A stretch of 64,000 nt of DNA from Cytobacillus oceanisediminis 2691 (GCF_000294775.2 NZ_CP015506.1:3695501-3759500), one strand, 5' to 3'. Positions 8,057 through 16,095 are shown, numbered from the stretch's first letter. Notes: generated by a model from the sequence alone, not told the origin. Numbers and translations are program-made.

Positions 8057-8761
8057 TTATTCTTTAACAGCCGCCTCAAGTGCAACTTCAATCATTTCAT
8101 TGAAGGTGGTTTGTCTTTCTTCAGAAGTTGTTTCCTCACCTGTAAGGATATGATCGCTGACTGTTAAGACAGAAAGCGCCTTACGGCCAAACTTCGCTGC
8201 AAGTGTATAAAGCGCAGCCGTTTCCATCTCAATCGCCAAAATCTGATATTGTGCCCATTTTTCGTGTTCAGCATTATCATTATAGAACATATCTGCTGTG
8301 AATACATTTCCGACTTTGAGGTTTAATCCTTTTTCAACACCTGCATCATAGGCTTTTTTCAGAAGGTCGAAGTTAGCTGTCGGCGCAAAGTCTACCCCTC
8401 CAAATGTAAGCCTGTTCATTTGGGAATCTGTAGAAGAGCTCATTGCCAGGATTACATCCCTAACTTTCACATCTTTTTGAATTGCACCGCATGTGCCTAC
8501 TCTAATTAAGTTTTGAACATTGTAGCTCTGCATAAGTTCATTAATATAAATGGAAATGGATGGCACTCCCATGCCTGTGCCCTGAACTGATATGCGTTTC
8601 CCTTTATACGTTCCTGTATAGCCAAACATGTTGCGGACTTCATTGTAGCATTCTGCATTTTCCAAAAATGTTTCTGCAATATATTTTGCACGCAGAGGGT
8701 CTCCAGGGAGCAGGACCGTTTCCGCAATTTCGTTTTCTTTAGCACCGATATGTATGCTCAT
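8057..8761 (-). CDS. deoD: Purine nucleoside phosphorylase DeoD
   Basis: Phosphorolysis of purine (deoxy)ribonucleosides to base and (deoxy)ribose-1-phosphate, in the cytoplasm. The protein is 234 aa, typical of the hexameric bacterial enzyme. It begins [20 protein letters not shown]; conserved elements include [36 protein letters not shown] and LTVSDHI with the catalytic Asp. The ATG is chosen because TTTGGAGG precedes it; the upstream TTG lies inside that ribosome binding site. Neighbours match B. subtilis yodJ-deoD-yodL. Confidence 0.97.
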   Translation of the reverse strand: MSIHIGAKENEIAETVLLPGDPLRAKYIAETFLENAECYNEVRNMFGYTGTYKGKRISVQGTGMGVPSISIYINELMQSYNVQNLIRVGTCGAIQKDVKVRDVILAMSSSTDSQMNRLTFGGVDFAPTANFDLLKKAYDAGVEKGLNLKVGNVFTADMFYNDNAEHEKWAQYQILAIEMETAALYTLAAKFGRKALSVLTVSDHILTGEETTSEERQTTFNEMIEVALEAAVKE

Positions 8762-8914
8762 AATCAAAACCTCCAAATTAATTCTGAAGCCACTGTAAAT
8801 GCTTCCAAGTCAAACTATACCATATGTGCCATCACTTAGAAACAAATTACATAAGGCATGTTTTTTCACTGTACGGGAAAGCTATTTTTAGCTTTTCCAA
8901 AGGAGGTTGTAATC

Positions 8915-9043
8915 ATGCCGCAAAAAGGAATGAGCAAAAAACTCAGGCAGGCCGTACAGCATGCCAACGAGACAAATCCATCTTCGAGGGCTAATACCGA
9001 GCCCCATACATCCAAAACAGTCAAAACAAAAAGCAATCGATAA
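8915..9043 (+). CDS. Small basic protein, 42 aa, possibly spore-associated
   Basis: The ATG at 8915 follows a perfect AAAGGAGG. The peptide MPQKGMSKKLRQAV followed by a Ser/Thr/Asn/Lys-rich tail is hydrophilic and basic, like minor small acid-soluble spore proteins, though it has no signature I can name. It forms a two-gene unit with the next small gene, 14 nt downstream. A stem-loop (GGGAAAGCT with AGCTTTTCC) sits just ahead of the ribosome binding site. Confidence 0.7.
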   Translation: MPQKGMSKKLRQAVQHANETNPSSRANTEPHTSKTVKTKSNR

Positions 9044-9057
9044 TCGGAGGGATTAGG

Positions 9058-9207
9058 ATGGGAAAGAAGCACCGCAACCGTATAAATTCTCCAAAGAAAA
9101 ATAATCATATTCCTGCTGAAGCCATTATTGCAGAGCAAGAAGCCCACGGCAAGGAATACACTGCCAATAAACGCAAAAATAGTCCAGGATCAAACATTAC
9201 GGAATAA
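9058..9207 (+). CDS. Small basic protein, 49 aa
   Basis: A 50-codon frame runs from the ATG at 9058 to TAA at 9205-9207, preceded by CGGAGGGATTAGG. The protein begins MGKKHRNRINSPKKNNH and contains AEAIIAEQEAHGKEY. It is strongly basic and hydrophilic with no membrane segment. Conserved small proteins of this appearance occur in Bacillaceae without assigned function. Co-transcription with the preceding 42-aa gene and a following hairpin support it as a real gene. Spore or nucleic-acid association is only a guess. Confidence 0.7.
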   Translation: MGKKHRNRINSPKKNNHIPAEAIIAEQEAHGKEYTANKRKNSPGSNITE

Positions 9208-9223
9208 AATATTTAATAAAATA

Positions 9224-9251
9224 AGCAGGAGAGCTATAGTGCCCTCCTGCT
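9224..9251 (+). terminator. Likely terminator of the small-protein pair
   Basis: AGCAGGAG pairs with CTCCTGCT around a 12-nt loop. The following T-tract is short, so termination may be weak. Confidence 0.55.
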
Positions 9252-9330
9252 ATTTCATTGTTAAGGGAATTTATAAAAAATAACGATGTGAATAACTTTT
9301 AGAAAAAAATATCTGCATCAGTTCCACCGC

Positions 9331-9500
9331 CCAGCACCTCGGGTCATAAGCCAAATTACTCCAGAAATCGGGACAAGGAATGCTTCGGCAGCGATACATC
9401 GCCCCGACCATAGTAGCTTTGGGAGATTTCCTGTGATTCGACTTATGCCTGTCGGACCTGCACAGGGTGTGCGCCACAGGAAGTGGCGGTTTTAGTTAGA
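9331..9500. repeat. Non-coding intergenic repeat-like segment
   Basis: This GC-richer stretch contains several short inverted motifs. Its end, GCGCCACAGGAAGTGGCGG, is nearly identical to part of the segment near 18,705. A 68-codon frame across it on the minus strand has no ribosome binding site and an unlikely protein composition, so I treat the gap 9208-9533 as non-coding. Confidence 0.45.
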
Positions 9501-9533
9501 GTTCATCTGATAAGGCACTTCCGCTTTTGTTCT

Positions 9534-9842
9534 TTAGCGTATATGTATTCGATTAACTTCTTCCCAGCCGCCCGGCTTTAGCTGATAATAAAATTGCCCT
9601 CTTCTGCCTTCATCAATATAGAGTATATCCCCTGTGGAAATAAATCGGCCCTCAAAATCCCCGGGAATCCTGTCAAGCACATTAAACTTCCTAAAAACTG
9701 AATCAAGACATTCCACATGGGTTAAAGCTTCGACATTTAGGCGATATACTTGCTGAAAGCCTTTTTTGTCCCTAAATTTCGGTGTTTGAAAGATTGTCAC
9801 ATCATATTCTTTTCTTTTGATTCTTGTTAGTTCCTTCAGCAT
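9534..9842 (-). CDS. yodL: YodL domain protein, 102 aa
   Basis: The protein (MLKELTRIKRKEYDVTIFQTP...) matches the YodL family by sequence look and by position after deoD. It is a small soluble protein with alternating beta strands and ends with a conserved GWEEVNRIHIR block. GAGGGGG lies about 8 nt ahead of the ATG. In B. subtilis yodL is a sporulation-era gene whose overexpression affects cell shape; that role is borrowed from the family and not visible here. Confidence 0.85.
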   Translation of the reverse strand: MLKELTRIKRKEYDVTIFQTPKFRDKKGFQQVYRLNVEALTHVECLDSVFRKFNVLDRIPGDFEGRFISTGDILYIDEGRRGQFYYQLKPGGWEEVNRIHIR

Positions 9843-10072
9843 TTGGCATCCCCCTCACATTCTATGCATCCGCTTTTTTGTCTGATTTACCTATCAGACA
9901 AATTCAGCTGTTTTGACAAATAAGGTCTTCATAAGCATTTTTAATGACATTTTTTTACTTGCCCGCCAAATTTCTAAAAACAATTTTGTATTACTGTTTA
10001 ATTAGCCATTTTTCTTGTCGTTTCCTCCATCAAAAAAATACTACTTTTGTCGATTTAAGGTTTTTTTCACAG

Positions 10073-10086
10073 AGAAAACGCTTTCA
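10073..10086. promoter_or_regulatory. Candidate CcpA-binding cre site
   Basis: AGAAAACGCTTTCA differs from the catabolite-response consensus TGWAANCGNTNWCA only at the first base. It lies 52 bp before the glycerophosphodiesterase start, close to a likely -10 (TATTAT at 10104-10109). Carbon catabolite control of a glycerol-phosphate scavenging gene is plausible. Confidence 0.55.
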
Positions 10087-10138
10087 AAAGTGTTTAATCT
10101 GCATATTATGTATAAAAGTCTTTTAAGGGGGTGAAGAA

Positions 10139-10996
10139 TTGCGGGTATCTAAAAAGCCTGTTTTATATTCAATCCTCATCGGATTGTTACTAATGACTAT
10201 TTCTTATTTTTTTCAGCCACTCATGCCTTTTCAGTCTATCGCACACAGAGGTGCATCAGCTCTTGCACCGGAAAATACGCTGGCAGCCTTTGAAAAAGCT
10301 ATTGAACTGGGCTTTGACTATATCGAATTAGATGTGAGGCTGAGCAAGGATAAACAGCTTGTCGTAATTCATGACGCTAATGTTATGCGCACTACCGACG
10401 GAGAGGGGCTGATTGAGGATTTGACGGTTAAGGAAATAAAAAAGCTGGATGCAGGATCCTGGTTTTCTCCTGCGTATGCCGGGGAAAGGATCCCTTTATT
10501 AAATGAAGTTTTAAAAGAAGTCAGCGGAAAAACAGGAATCATAATTGAAATGAAATCACCTGAAAATCAGCCTGGCATGACAGAAATTCTGGCAAATATG
10601 TTACATTCTTTTAAACCTGACAATGAGATTAAGGTCCAATCTTTCCATATTAATGAGATAAAAAAGTTTCACCAGCTTGCTCCCGAAATTCCTGCAGGCC
10701 TGCTGCTGAGCAAGCACCTGGATTTGTTTCATTTGGCATCCTACCGCGAATTTGCCTCTTTCTTATCTGTTCATCATCTCTTACTTTCCAAGTCCTTCAT
10801 TAATCAAGCTGAGTTATTCGGTTTTGAGATATACTCGTGGACCATTAGCAAACAATACCAGTTTGCAGACATGCAGCGGCTTGGTGTTCACGGAATTATT
10901 TCCGATGATGAGAAGAGAATTCCCGACTCAATCATTTACGTGTTAATAACCCCCTTTTTAAAAGGTCAGGATTTTTTCAAAACACTTCTTGCATAG
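10139..10996 (+). CDS. Glycerophosphodiester phosphodiesterase, membrane-anchored
   Basis: Hydrolyses glycerophosphodiesters to glycerol-3-phosphate and an alcohol. A hydrophobic segment (about residues 8-25) anchors or exports it. The GDPD motifs are AHRGASALAPENTLAAF, with catalytic His and Glu, FDYIELDVRLSKD, and VIHDANVMRTTDG. IIIEMKSP carries the third acidic ligand. The start is a TTG preceded by AAGGGGGTGAAGAA. It occupies the place of yodM in B. subtilis but is a different protein. A cre-like site precedes it. Extracellular or membrane-face action on lipid or teichoic-acid turnover products is inferred. Confidence 0.92.
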   Translation: MRVSKKPVLYSILIGLLLMTISYFFQPLMPFQSIAHRGASALAPENTLAAFEKAIELGFDYIELDVRLSKDKQLVVIHDANVMRTTDGEGLIEDLTVKEIKKLDAGSWFSPAYAGERIPLLNEVLKEVSGKTGIIIEMKSPENQPGMTEILANMLHSFKPDNEIKVQSFHINEIKKFHQLAPEIPAGLLLSKHLDLFHLASYREFASFLSVHHLLLSKSFINQAELFGFEIYSWTISKQYQFADMQRLGVHGIISDDEKRIPDSIIYVLITPFLKGQDFFKTLLA

Positions 10997-11036
10997 CTAT
11001 ATGCAGTCCCATGCTGCAGTCTGAGTCTGAGCATGT

Positions 11037-11064
11037 AAAAACGATGGGCGTCACCCATCGTTTT
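11037..11064. terminator. Bidirectional intrinsic terminator
   Basis: AAAACGATGGG pairs with CCCATCGTTTT around a 5-nt loop, between convergent genes. Confidence 0.85.
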
Positions 11065-11078
11065 CGTCAGCATAAATT

Positions 11079-11849
11079 TTAAGCATATTTTGCAATGACA
11101 GACTGAAGCTTTTGCTGCATATAAGGAATATCTGCATTTGTAACAGTGAAACGGACAAAGGTTTCATCCATTTCCAGTGCCTCTGCCAGGAATCCTCCCA
11201 ACCCTCTCGCTTTGCGGTCTACTTGAATCATGATCTCAGTCTCTCCATTTGCCTGTGGAAAAAATACAACTTCCAGTTCATCCAGCTTTCCTCTGTAAGG
11301 ACCGGAGACTGGAACAAATTCAAACTCTTGGATAAACGGCAGCCTGCTGCGGAGGCGATGCGGAGCCTGTTCGCATTCTGCTTCCCGCAAACGGAATCCC
11401 ATACTCGATACAGCGTTCAATACAGAATCCATTAGCGGGTTTGCCACGACTCGAATATAATCCTTATCAGCAGGATCCACCGCGTTTTTTATATCCAGTC
11501 CTGTCGCCACCCAAATTTTTGTCTTCCCAAAAGACAAAGGTGTGTCAGTTGGAAGATTAAAGGTAAATGGAATTTCCTTTCGTTCATTCGCCGCCAGGGT
11601 GAAGGAGTGAGCGAGCCTGAAACGGTCAATCAAACCTGAGACTGTATATTTTTTATCATCTGATTCTTTAATGTAAGTAGTATTCAATGAAAGATAAATA
11701 TCATCGATTTTCTGTTCGGTGCTTCCCCCTGTAATCTCAACAACGCCTCTGAGAGCTTCTCCTGGAGCTGCTGAATCCTTCTCAAGTTTCGTATCGACTT
11801 TTGCCGATCCAATTCCAACACTTGCCAGGACTTTATTAAAAAATGACAT
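11079..11849 (-). CDS. spo0M: Sporulation-control protein Spo0M
   Basis: The 256-aa protein begins MSFFNKVLASVGIGSAKVDT and has the arrestin-like beta-sandwich N-terminal half typical of Spo0M. A charged C-terminal half contains FPQANGETEIMIQVDRKARG. Spo0M is a cytoplasmic protein whose level influences sporulation and cell division in B. subtilis. GGGAGAGAAG precedes the ATG. An ECF-type promoter about 135 bp upstream suggests induction by envelope stress. The 337-bp gap up to yozD holds that promoter and the yozD terminator and no gene that I can see. Confidence 0.93.
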   Translation of the reverse strand: MSFFNKVLASVGIGSAKVDTKLEKDSAAPGEALRGVVEITGGSTEQKIDDIYLSLNTTYIKESDDKKYTVSGLIDRFRLAHSFTLAANERKEIPFTFNLPTDTPLSFGKTKIWVATGLDIKNAVDPADKDYIRVVANPLMDSVLNAVSSMGFRLREAECEQAPHRLRSRLPFIQEFEFVPVSGPYRGKLDELEVVFFPQANGETEIMIQVDRKARGLGGFLAEALEMDETFVRFTVTNADIPYMQQKLQSVIAKYA

Positions 11850-11980
11850 ATGCTTCTCTCCCTAGTTCTTTTTTTATTTTTTTCCTTTCCAATAGAAGGT
11901 TTACCTTCCATCCGGCCAACTTTTTAAACATTTCCGTCGGTCCTTATTATATATAACACAAAGCACTAGCTTCATTTAGA

Positions 11981-12009
11981 TATACGAGCTTATAACAAGA
12001 AAAGTTTCA
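11981..12009 (-). promoter_or_regulatory. Sigma-W-type promoter of spo0M
   Basis: On the minus strand TGAAAC (12009-12004) is followed after 17 bp by CGTATA. This fits the TGAAAC-N16/17-CGTA consensus of sigma W and related ECF factors. As I recall, spo0M belongs to the sigma-W regulon of B. subtilis, which agrees. Confidence 0.72.
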
Positions 12010-12150
12010 TTTTTCAAATGTGCTGCCATAAATTTTTTATATTTGCGGAAATCGCTTTATATTTCTCAGCGTTTTCTTGAAAAATGATGTATGCTTGCAA
12101 TTCGAATTTTCAGAATATGTATGCGCATGGTGTTCCTGCTGCTCCGCAAA

Positions 12151-12180
12151 AAAATGACGAGCACCTTTCCTCGTCATTTT
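12151..12180 (-). terminator. Intrinsic terminator after yozD
   Basis: AAAATGACGAG pairs with CTCGTCATTTT around an 8-nt loop. An A-run on the plus side gives the U-tail. Confidence 0.85.
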
Positions 12181-12186
12181 TCTATA

Positions 12187-12360
12187 TTAATCATCTTCAA
12201 TTTCTTCATCAATGATGCACTTTTGCAGCAGGTATTCAAATGTGATATCTGCAAGCTCATCCAATTCTCCTTCAGTAGGCACATAACCTCTTTTTGCCAG
12301 CTCATGAAAGAAAAACTCAGCAATTTCTTCCGTATCTATTACGACCTCTATTTCCTTCAC
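12187..12360 (-). CDS. yozD: YozD family protein, 57 aa
   Basis: The small acidic protein starts at a GTG (VKEIEVVIDTEE) preceded by AAAGGGGG. The frame continues 19 codons upstream but without a ribosome binding site. It matches YozD by content (IDTEEIAEFFFHELAKRGY) and by position ahead of yodN. The function is unknown in B. subtilis as well. Confidence 0.85.
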   Translation of the reverse strand: MKEIEVVIDTEEIAEFFFHELAKRGYVPTEGELDELADITFEYLLQKCIIDEEIEDD

Positions 12361-12538
12361 AGCAACGCCCCCTTTGTACAAAATGTATGAAGCACTACCT
12401 GGATTCATGCAAAACAACTTTCAGAAAAGTCATATTCTTTATTTTGTCTTAAAGTGCATTTTTCTTCAATTAGGACATACATATAGGATAAGCATCTAAC
12501 AACGATCCATTTTATTCAGAAATTGAGGAGGCAGCGAC

Positions 12539-12700
12539 ATGTCAAGTATATCCAGACTGGCCCTAATCATTAAAGAAGATGTCAATCGTGAAGAAAGCTC
12601 CATTATCAATTTTTATAGCAATCTATTAAATGTCTGGTATAAGCTGGTCATATGGTTTGGCATACCATTTTTACTGTATCTCCTAATCACATGGCTCTAA
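12539..12700 (+). CDS. Small single-pass membrane protein, 53 aa
   Basis: An ATG at 12539 follows TTGAGGAGG at 6 to 7 nt, and the frame runs 53 codons to TAA at 12698-12700. The first 30 residues (MSSISRLALIIKEDVNREES...) are amphipathic. The last 20 (VWYKLVIWFGIPFLLYLLITW) form one transmembrane helix ending at the C-terminus, a tail-anchored topology. It is divergent from yozD and convergent with yodN. I do not recognise the family. Confidence 0.65.
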   Translation: MSSISRLALIIKEDVNREESSIINFYSNLLNVWYKLVIWFGIPFLLYLLITWL

Positions 12701-12725
12701 GAAGAGCTGAGACCCCTAAGCTGCT

Positions 12726-13421
12726 TTACACAGTGCTCTTATCATCATTATTGGCAATATGCTTCAGTTTTCTGAGTATAACCCGCATGATATGCTTATA
12801 CTCATCATCCTGAAACATTTCATAAAGTATACGATAATCATTATATATATCAAGCAAACCATCAATAAGCACTTTTCTTTCTTTAATGCCTTCAAGCAAT
12901 TCCTTTTCTGCCTTGCGGAATGAATGAGCAGAATCCTTTAATTCAGGCAGCTTTTCTTTTTTGTTGATCATATAAAGGAGTCCCAGCTTCTGAATAAAAG
13001 CATCTGCACTTTCAGCATCCGCAACGAGTGTCAGCTCTTCTTCTCCAGCCTCCAGCCATTCCCCGTCATTAATTCTCGAAAGCTCATAAATAACATCTTC
13101 CCATGCATCTTCTTTGTATCTCCAAATTTCCGTCCTGAAGCCTACTATTTTGAAGAGATCTGAACCATACCCCTTGACTTGGACAAGGTCACCAAAAAAG
13201 TATTTATATTCGATGTCAATATGCTCCTTTTCCATAATCTCACCTTCATACTCAGAAAGCATTTGAAGGCTGGATTCCATATATAGACCTTCACTTTTAT
13301 TGACTTCATAGACGTACATATCATCTAGCCATTTCACATCTGTTACTTTTCCGACTGTACCATAAATAGTGATCACGACTGTATCACCGATTTTGTACTT
13401 TGGTTTCTTCTTTTTGCTCAT
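12726..13421 (-). CDS. yodN: YodN-like protein, 231 aa
   Basis: The start is set at MSKKKKPKYKIGDTVVI, behind GGAGG and GAGAGG, because a KOW/SH3-like strand pattern (KIGDTVVITIYGTVGKVTDV) begins there. A second similar unit (YKYFFGDLVQVKGYGSDLFKIVGF) follows. The C-terminal third is helical and charged. Gene order yozD-yodN-yozE supports orthology with B. subtilis YodN, whose function is unknown. The duplicated SH3-like half suggests protein or nucleic-acid binding (inference). The exact start could be three codons earlier. Confidence 0.78.
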   Translation of the reverse strand: MSKKKKPKYKIGDTVVITIYGTVGKVTDVKWLDDMYVYEVNKSEGLYMESSLQMLSEYEGEIMEKEHIDIEYKYFFGDLVQVKGYGSDLFKIVGFRTEIWRYKEDAWEDVIYELSRINDGEWLEAGEEELTLVADAESADAFIQKLGLLYMINKKEKLPELKDSAHSFRKAEKELLEGIKERKVLIDGLLDIYNDYRILYEMFQDDEYKHIMRVILRKLKHIANNDDKSTV

Positions 13422-13578
13422 TTCCTCCATCCTCTCAATGACTGAGTCGTGAGTATTGAATACAATAGTATATGCACTTTTTATGAAAATCGTCCGTACG
13501 TTCATCACAATCAATCAAAAGCCATTCTCAAAAAATGGCTCTTTTTCAATGATTGATGATTTTTATTTTTGAATACTG

Positions 13579-13760
13579 CCCGTTGATTTCCAGGCACTTG
13601 CTTTCCGCGGGGAGGAATGCGAGCCTCCTCGGCTTCGCCTGCGGGGTCTCACACTTCCCTCTCCTCCCGCAGGACATTGAATAAGCTTCCTCGGATGAGC
13701 ACCGCACGAAGGATATGCGTCAGCATTTTCGAGGATCAAGTGCCTTCCGCTCCAATCAAC
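13579..13760. repeat. Bacillus palindromic intergenic repeat with an internal insertion
   Basis: The ends GTTGATT (13582-13588) and AATCAAC (13754-13760), plus GGCACTTG and CAAGTGCC just inside, are inverted. The interior contains CTTTCCGCGGGGAGGA, GCCTCCTCGGCTTCGCC and CTCCTCCCGCAGGA, which match the repeat found in many copies between genes across Bacillus as I remember it. About 60 bp (around 13673-13735) interrupt the canonical order. It explains most of the 432-bp gap between yodN and yozE. Confidence 0.75.
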
Positions 13761-13817
13761 TCATAAATTAGTTACCTGCCCAAAAGCAACAACCTTTACG
13801 AAAACAGCCAAATAAAA

Positions 13818-13841
13818 AAACACTCCTGTGCCGGAGTGTTT
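13818..13841 (-). terminator. Intrinsic terminator after yozE
   Basis: AAACACTCC pairs with GGAGTGTTT around a 6-nt loop. A seven-base A-run gives the minus-strand U-tail. Confidence 0.85.
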
Positions 13842-13853
13842 CAAAGTGTTCAT

Positions 13854-14075
13854 TTAGCTTTCAGAAAGTATATACAATTGCCAGACTTCATCAAATACAG
13901 ACATGCTCTCAGGATAACTTCCATTCAATTCGAGGTAAGAGCTGACCTCATCATACTCATAGGCTGTTTTCGGAAAGCTGTGATCCTCATATGCCTCATT
14001 GGCAAAACGGCTGATGTCGTCCTTTGGTGCAGGGTGTCTGTATTTCATTAAAAAGTGATAGAAAGTTTTGGACAT
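13854..14075 (-). CDS. yozE: YozE family protein, 73 aa
   Basis: MSKTFYHFLMKYRHP, then a helical acidic body ending VFDEVWQLYILSES, is the YozE (SAM-like fold) family pattern. It is a small cytoplasmic protein of unknown function with an experimentally known helical fold in the family. The ATG follows GGGAAGG. Position between yodN and yokU agrees with B. subtilis. Confidence 0.9.
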   Translation of the reverse strand: MSKTFYHFLMKYRHPAPKDDISRFANEAYEDHSFPKTAYEYDEVSSYLELNGSYPESMSVFDEVWQLYILSES

Positions 14076-14165
14076 ACTAACGCCTTCCCCTTTATTCTGT
14101 CGTTCATTAATTTATTTTCTACTATAATCGAATTGTGCTCAGTTCGTCTAGTATTACATAGAAAA

Positions 14166-14191
14166 GCAGCCCGCATAGCTTTGCGGGCTGC
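14166..14191 (-). terminator. Intrinsic terminator after yokU
   Basis: GCAGCCCGC pairs with GCGGGCTGC around an 8-nt loop, with a TTTT tail on the minus strand. It ends the kamA-yokU unit. Confidence 0.88.
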
Positions 14192-14200
14192 CCTTATCAC

Positions 14201-14494
14201 TTACTTATCATAGGAAGAGAAATCGAAATAATTTCGCTTCAGCAGCCTTGGCTGCTCCATCAGCTTTTCGAAACTAATCTCTTTTCCAATCTTTTTCACA
14301 TCAATCAAAAATAGTTGGTCCTCAATCTCCTTAACGAGATCATCTGACTGGTAAACCATTTCACAATCCCTGCAGGAAATGGAAGGGGTCTCATTAATTT
14401 GGATGGCCCTTGTTCCATCAGGCAGCTCCCAATAAACGGTTTCCCTGCTTTCATTTATATTCTGGCTTTCACACCATGCACATTTACTTTGCAT
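14201..14494 (-). CDS. yokU: YokU-like zinc-finger protein
   Basis: The start is MQSKCAWCESQ, with AGGAGGCTCATA before it, 10 nt after the kamA stop. The first CxxC (CAWC) and a second (CRDC near residue 47) form a YgiT/MqsA-type zinc finger. The downstream half lacks an obvious Xre-type helix-turn-helix. The protein is 97 aa. It is co-transcribed with kamA here as in B. subtilis, so a regulatory or accessory role in lysine mutase expression is possible but unproven. Confidence 0.85.
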   Translation of the reverse strand: MQSKCAWCESQNINESRETVYWELPDGTRAIQINETPSISCRDCEMVYQSDDLVKEIEDQLFLIDVKKIGKEISFEKLMEQPRLLKRNYFDFSSYDK

Positions 14495-14504
14495 TATGAG
14501 CCTC

Positions 14505-15935
14505 CTATTCCTTTGCCGATGCGGTCTCTGCATTCGTTTCAGCTGCTGGTTTCTGTTTCGTCTGCTGGGCATTGAATTTCTTTTCCTTTAGTTCATCGCG
14601 TTTGTCACGCTTATCCTTCAATGAACTGTGGGACGGATCGCTTTCATATTTTTCGCGGCGGTCAAGTCTTGCGAGCCCTTCAGGTACAAGATTAAACTGC
14701 TGATCATTCATCAGCGCTGCTATTCCGACATTGGACCGTTTTTCATCCATTTCCGGGTAAACTTCTTTAAAATACCCTTCAGCACGGCCCGGAACATAGT
14801 TTTCCGGCTCCGGATAAGTGGTTATAACTCCTTCAAAATTACGAAGGACCACTTTATCGGCACTTTGTGAGATCAGGTAATTTGGCTGCAAGGAGATTTT
14901 TCCGCCTCCGCCAGGCGCGTCAACAACAAATGTTGGAACCGCATATCCGGAAGTATGTCCTCTTAATCCTTCAATGATCTCAAGCCCCTTTGAAACTGGT
15001 GCACGGAAATGGCCAATGCCTTCAGATAAATCACATTGATAAATGTAATAAGGCCGGACCCGGATTTTAACAAGATCATGCATTAATTTTTTCATTATTG
15101 GAACGCTATCGTTTATACCAGCCAAAATCACGGATTGGTTGCCTACTGGAACCCCGGCATTTGCCAGCATCTCACACGCTCTCTTAGAATCTTCGGTAAT
15201 CTCAATGGAAGTATTAAAATGTGTATTCAGCCATACCGGATGATACTTTTTCAGGATATTGCATAAATTTTCGGTAATCCGCTGCGGAAAAACAACTGGT
15301 GCCCGCGTGCCGATTCTGATGATTTCAACATGATCGATTTCCCTCAAATTCTTCAAAATGTACTCAAGGATATTATCATTGATCAAAAGTCCATCCCCGC
15401 CAGATATGAGAACATCCCTAACCTGAGGCGCACTCCTGATATAGCTGATCGCTGCATCAAGCTGTTTTTTCGGCACTCCCATGCCAATTTGACCGGAAAA
15501 TCTCCTGCGTGTACAATAGCGGCAATACATGGAGCATTGATTTGTCACCAGAAATAAGACACGATCAGGATAACGGTGCGTCAGGCCAGGGACAGGTGAA
15601 TCTTCATCTTCATGCAAAGGATCTTCAAGATCATATTTTGTTTTATATATTTCTTTTGAAATTGGTACCGATTGCATTCTGATCGGGCATCGCGGATCAT
15701 CCGGATTCATTAGTGAAGCATAATAAGGTGTAATGTTCAGCGGAATCGTCTTGGTCGAGATCCTTACTCCTTCTTCCTCATCCGGAGTGAGATTGATGAC
15801 TTTCTTCAGATCATCAACAGTGCGAATCGTATTTGTCAGCTGCCAAAGCCAATCATTCCATTGTTCTTCTGTGACATCCTTCCACAGCTCAATATCTTTC
15901 CAGTACCGATCCGGTTTATATAAAAAGTTCTTCAT
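14505..15935 (-). CDS. kamA: L-lysine 2,3-aminomutase
   Basis: Radical-SAM, PLP-dependent enzyme converting L-lysine to L-beta-lysine. The [4Fe-4S] site is CSMYCRYC (C134, C138, C141), followed by TRRRF. GGDGLL and the PGGGGKISLQPNY segment, with the PLP-binding Lys, are present. A zinc-type Cys site may lie downstream as in clostridial enzymes. The protein is 476 aa; the last 50 residues are a charged tail (REKYESDPSHSSLKDKRDK...) beyond the catalytic core, as in other Bacillus homologues. ATAGGGGGAATTTAA precedes the ATG. A sigma-54-type promoter lies 40 to 56 bp upstream. Confidence 0.96.
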   Translation of the reverse strand: MKNFLYKPDRYWKDIELWKDVTEEQWNDWLWQLTNTIRTVDDLKKVINLTPDEEEGVRISTKTIPLNITPYYASLMNPDDPRCPIRMQSVPISKEIYKTKYDLEDPLHEDEDSPVPGLTHRYPDRVLFLVTNQCSMYCRYCTRRRFSGQIGMGVPKKQLDAAISYIRSAPQVRDVLISGGDGLLINDNILEYILKNLREIDHVEIIRIGTRAPVVFPQRITENLCNILKKYHPVWLNTHFNTSIEITEDSKRACEMLANAGVPVGNQSVILAGINDSVPIMKKLMHDLVKIRVRPYYIYQCDLSEGIGHFRAPVSKGLEIIEGLRGHTSGYAVPTFVVDAPGGGGKISLQPNYLISQSADKVVLRNFEGVITTYPEPENYVPGRAEGYFKEVYPEMDEKRSNVGIAALMNDQQFNLVPEGLARLDRREKYESDPSHSSLKDKRDKRDELKEKKFNAQQTKQKPAAETNAETASAKE

Positions 15936-15974
15936 TTAAATTCCCCCTATATGGATTTCTTTAAAAATATATAC

Positions 15975-15991
15975 TGCAAGAATCATGCCAA
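15975..15991 (-). promoter_or_regulatory. Sigma-54 (SigL) -24/-12 promoter of kamA
   Basis: On the minus strand the sequence TTGGCAT-GATTC-TTGCA matches the TGGCAC-N5-TTGCA consensus with one mismatch and exact spacing of the GG and GC dinucleotides. It lies 40 bp before the kamA start and downstream of a gene for a sigma-54 activator, which supports function. Confidence 0.82.
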
Positions 15992-16095
15992 TTCTGAAGC
16001 TTTCGTATTATCATATGAAAACCCTGACTGAGTGGCGATTGTTAGCAGATGAGGGGATAATTTTTATTAAACTGGTGACTTTGAAACAAAAAAAA

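Noticed and set aside
8762..8914. A purine riboswitch ahead of deoD
   Set aside because: The short AT-rich gap does not contain the paired P1-P3 arrangement or conserved loop bases of purine aptamers.
9271..9477. A 68-codon minus-strand frame across the gap before yodL
   Set aside because: No ribosome binding site, a start in the middle of repeat-like sequence, and a composition rich in Cys, Arg and His unlike the neighbours.
12104..12118. AATTTTCAGAATATG as a CodY box
   Set aside because: Two mismatches to AATTTTCWGAAAATT and more than 250 bp from the nearest downstream start. Such near-matches are common in AT-rich DNA.
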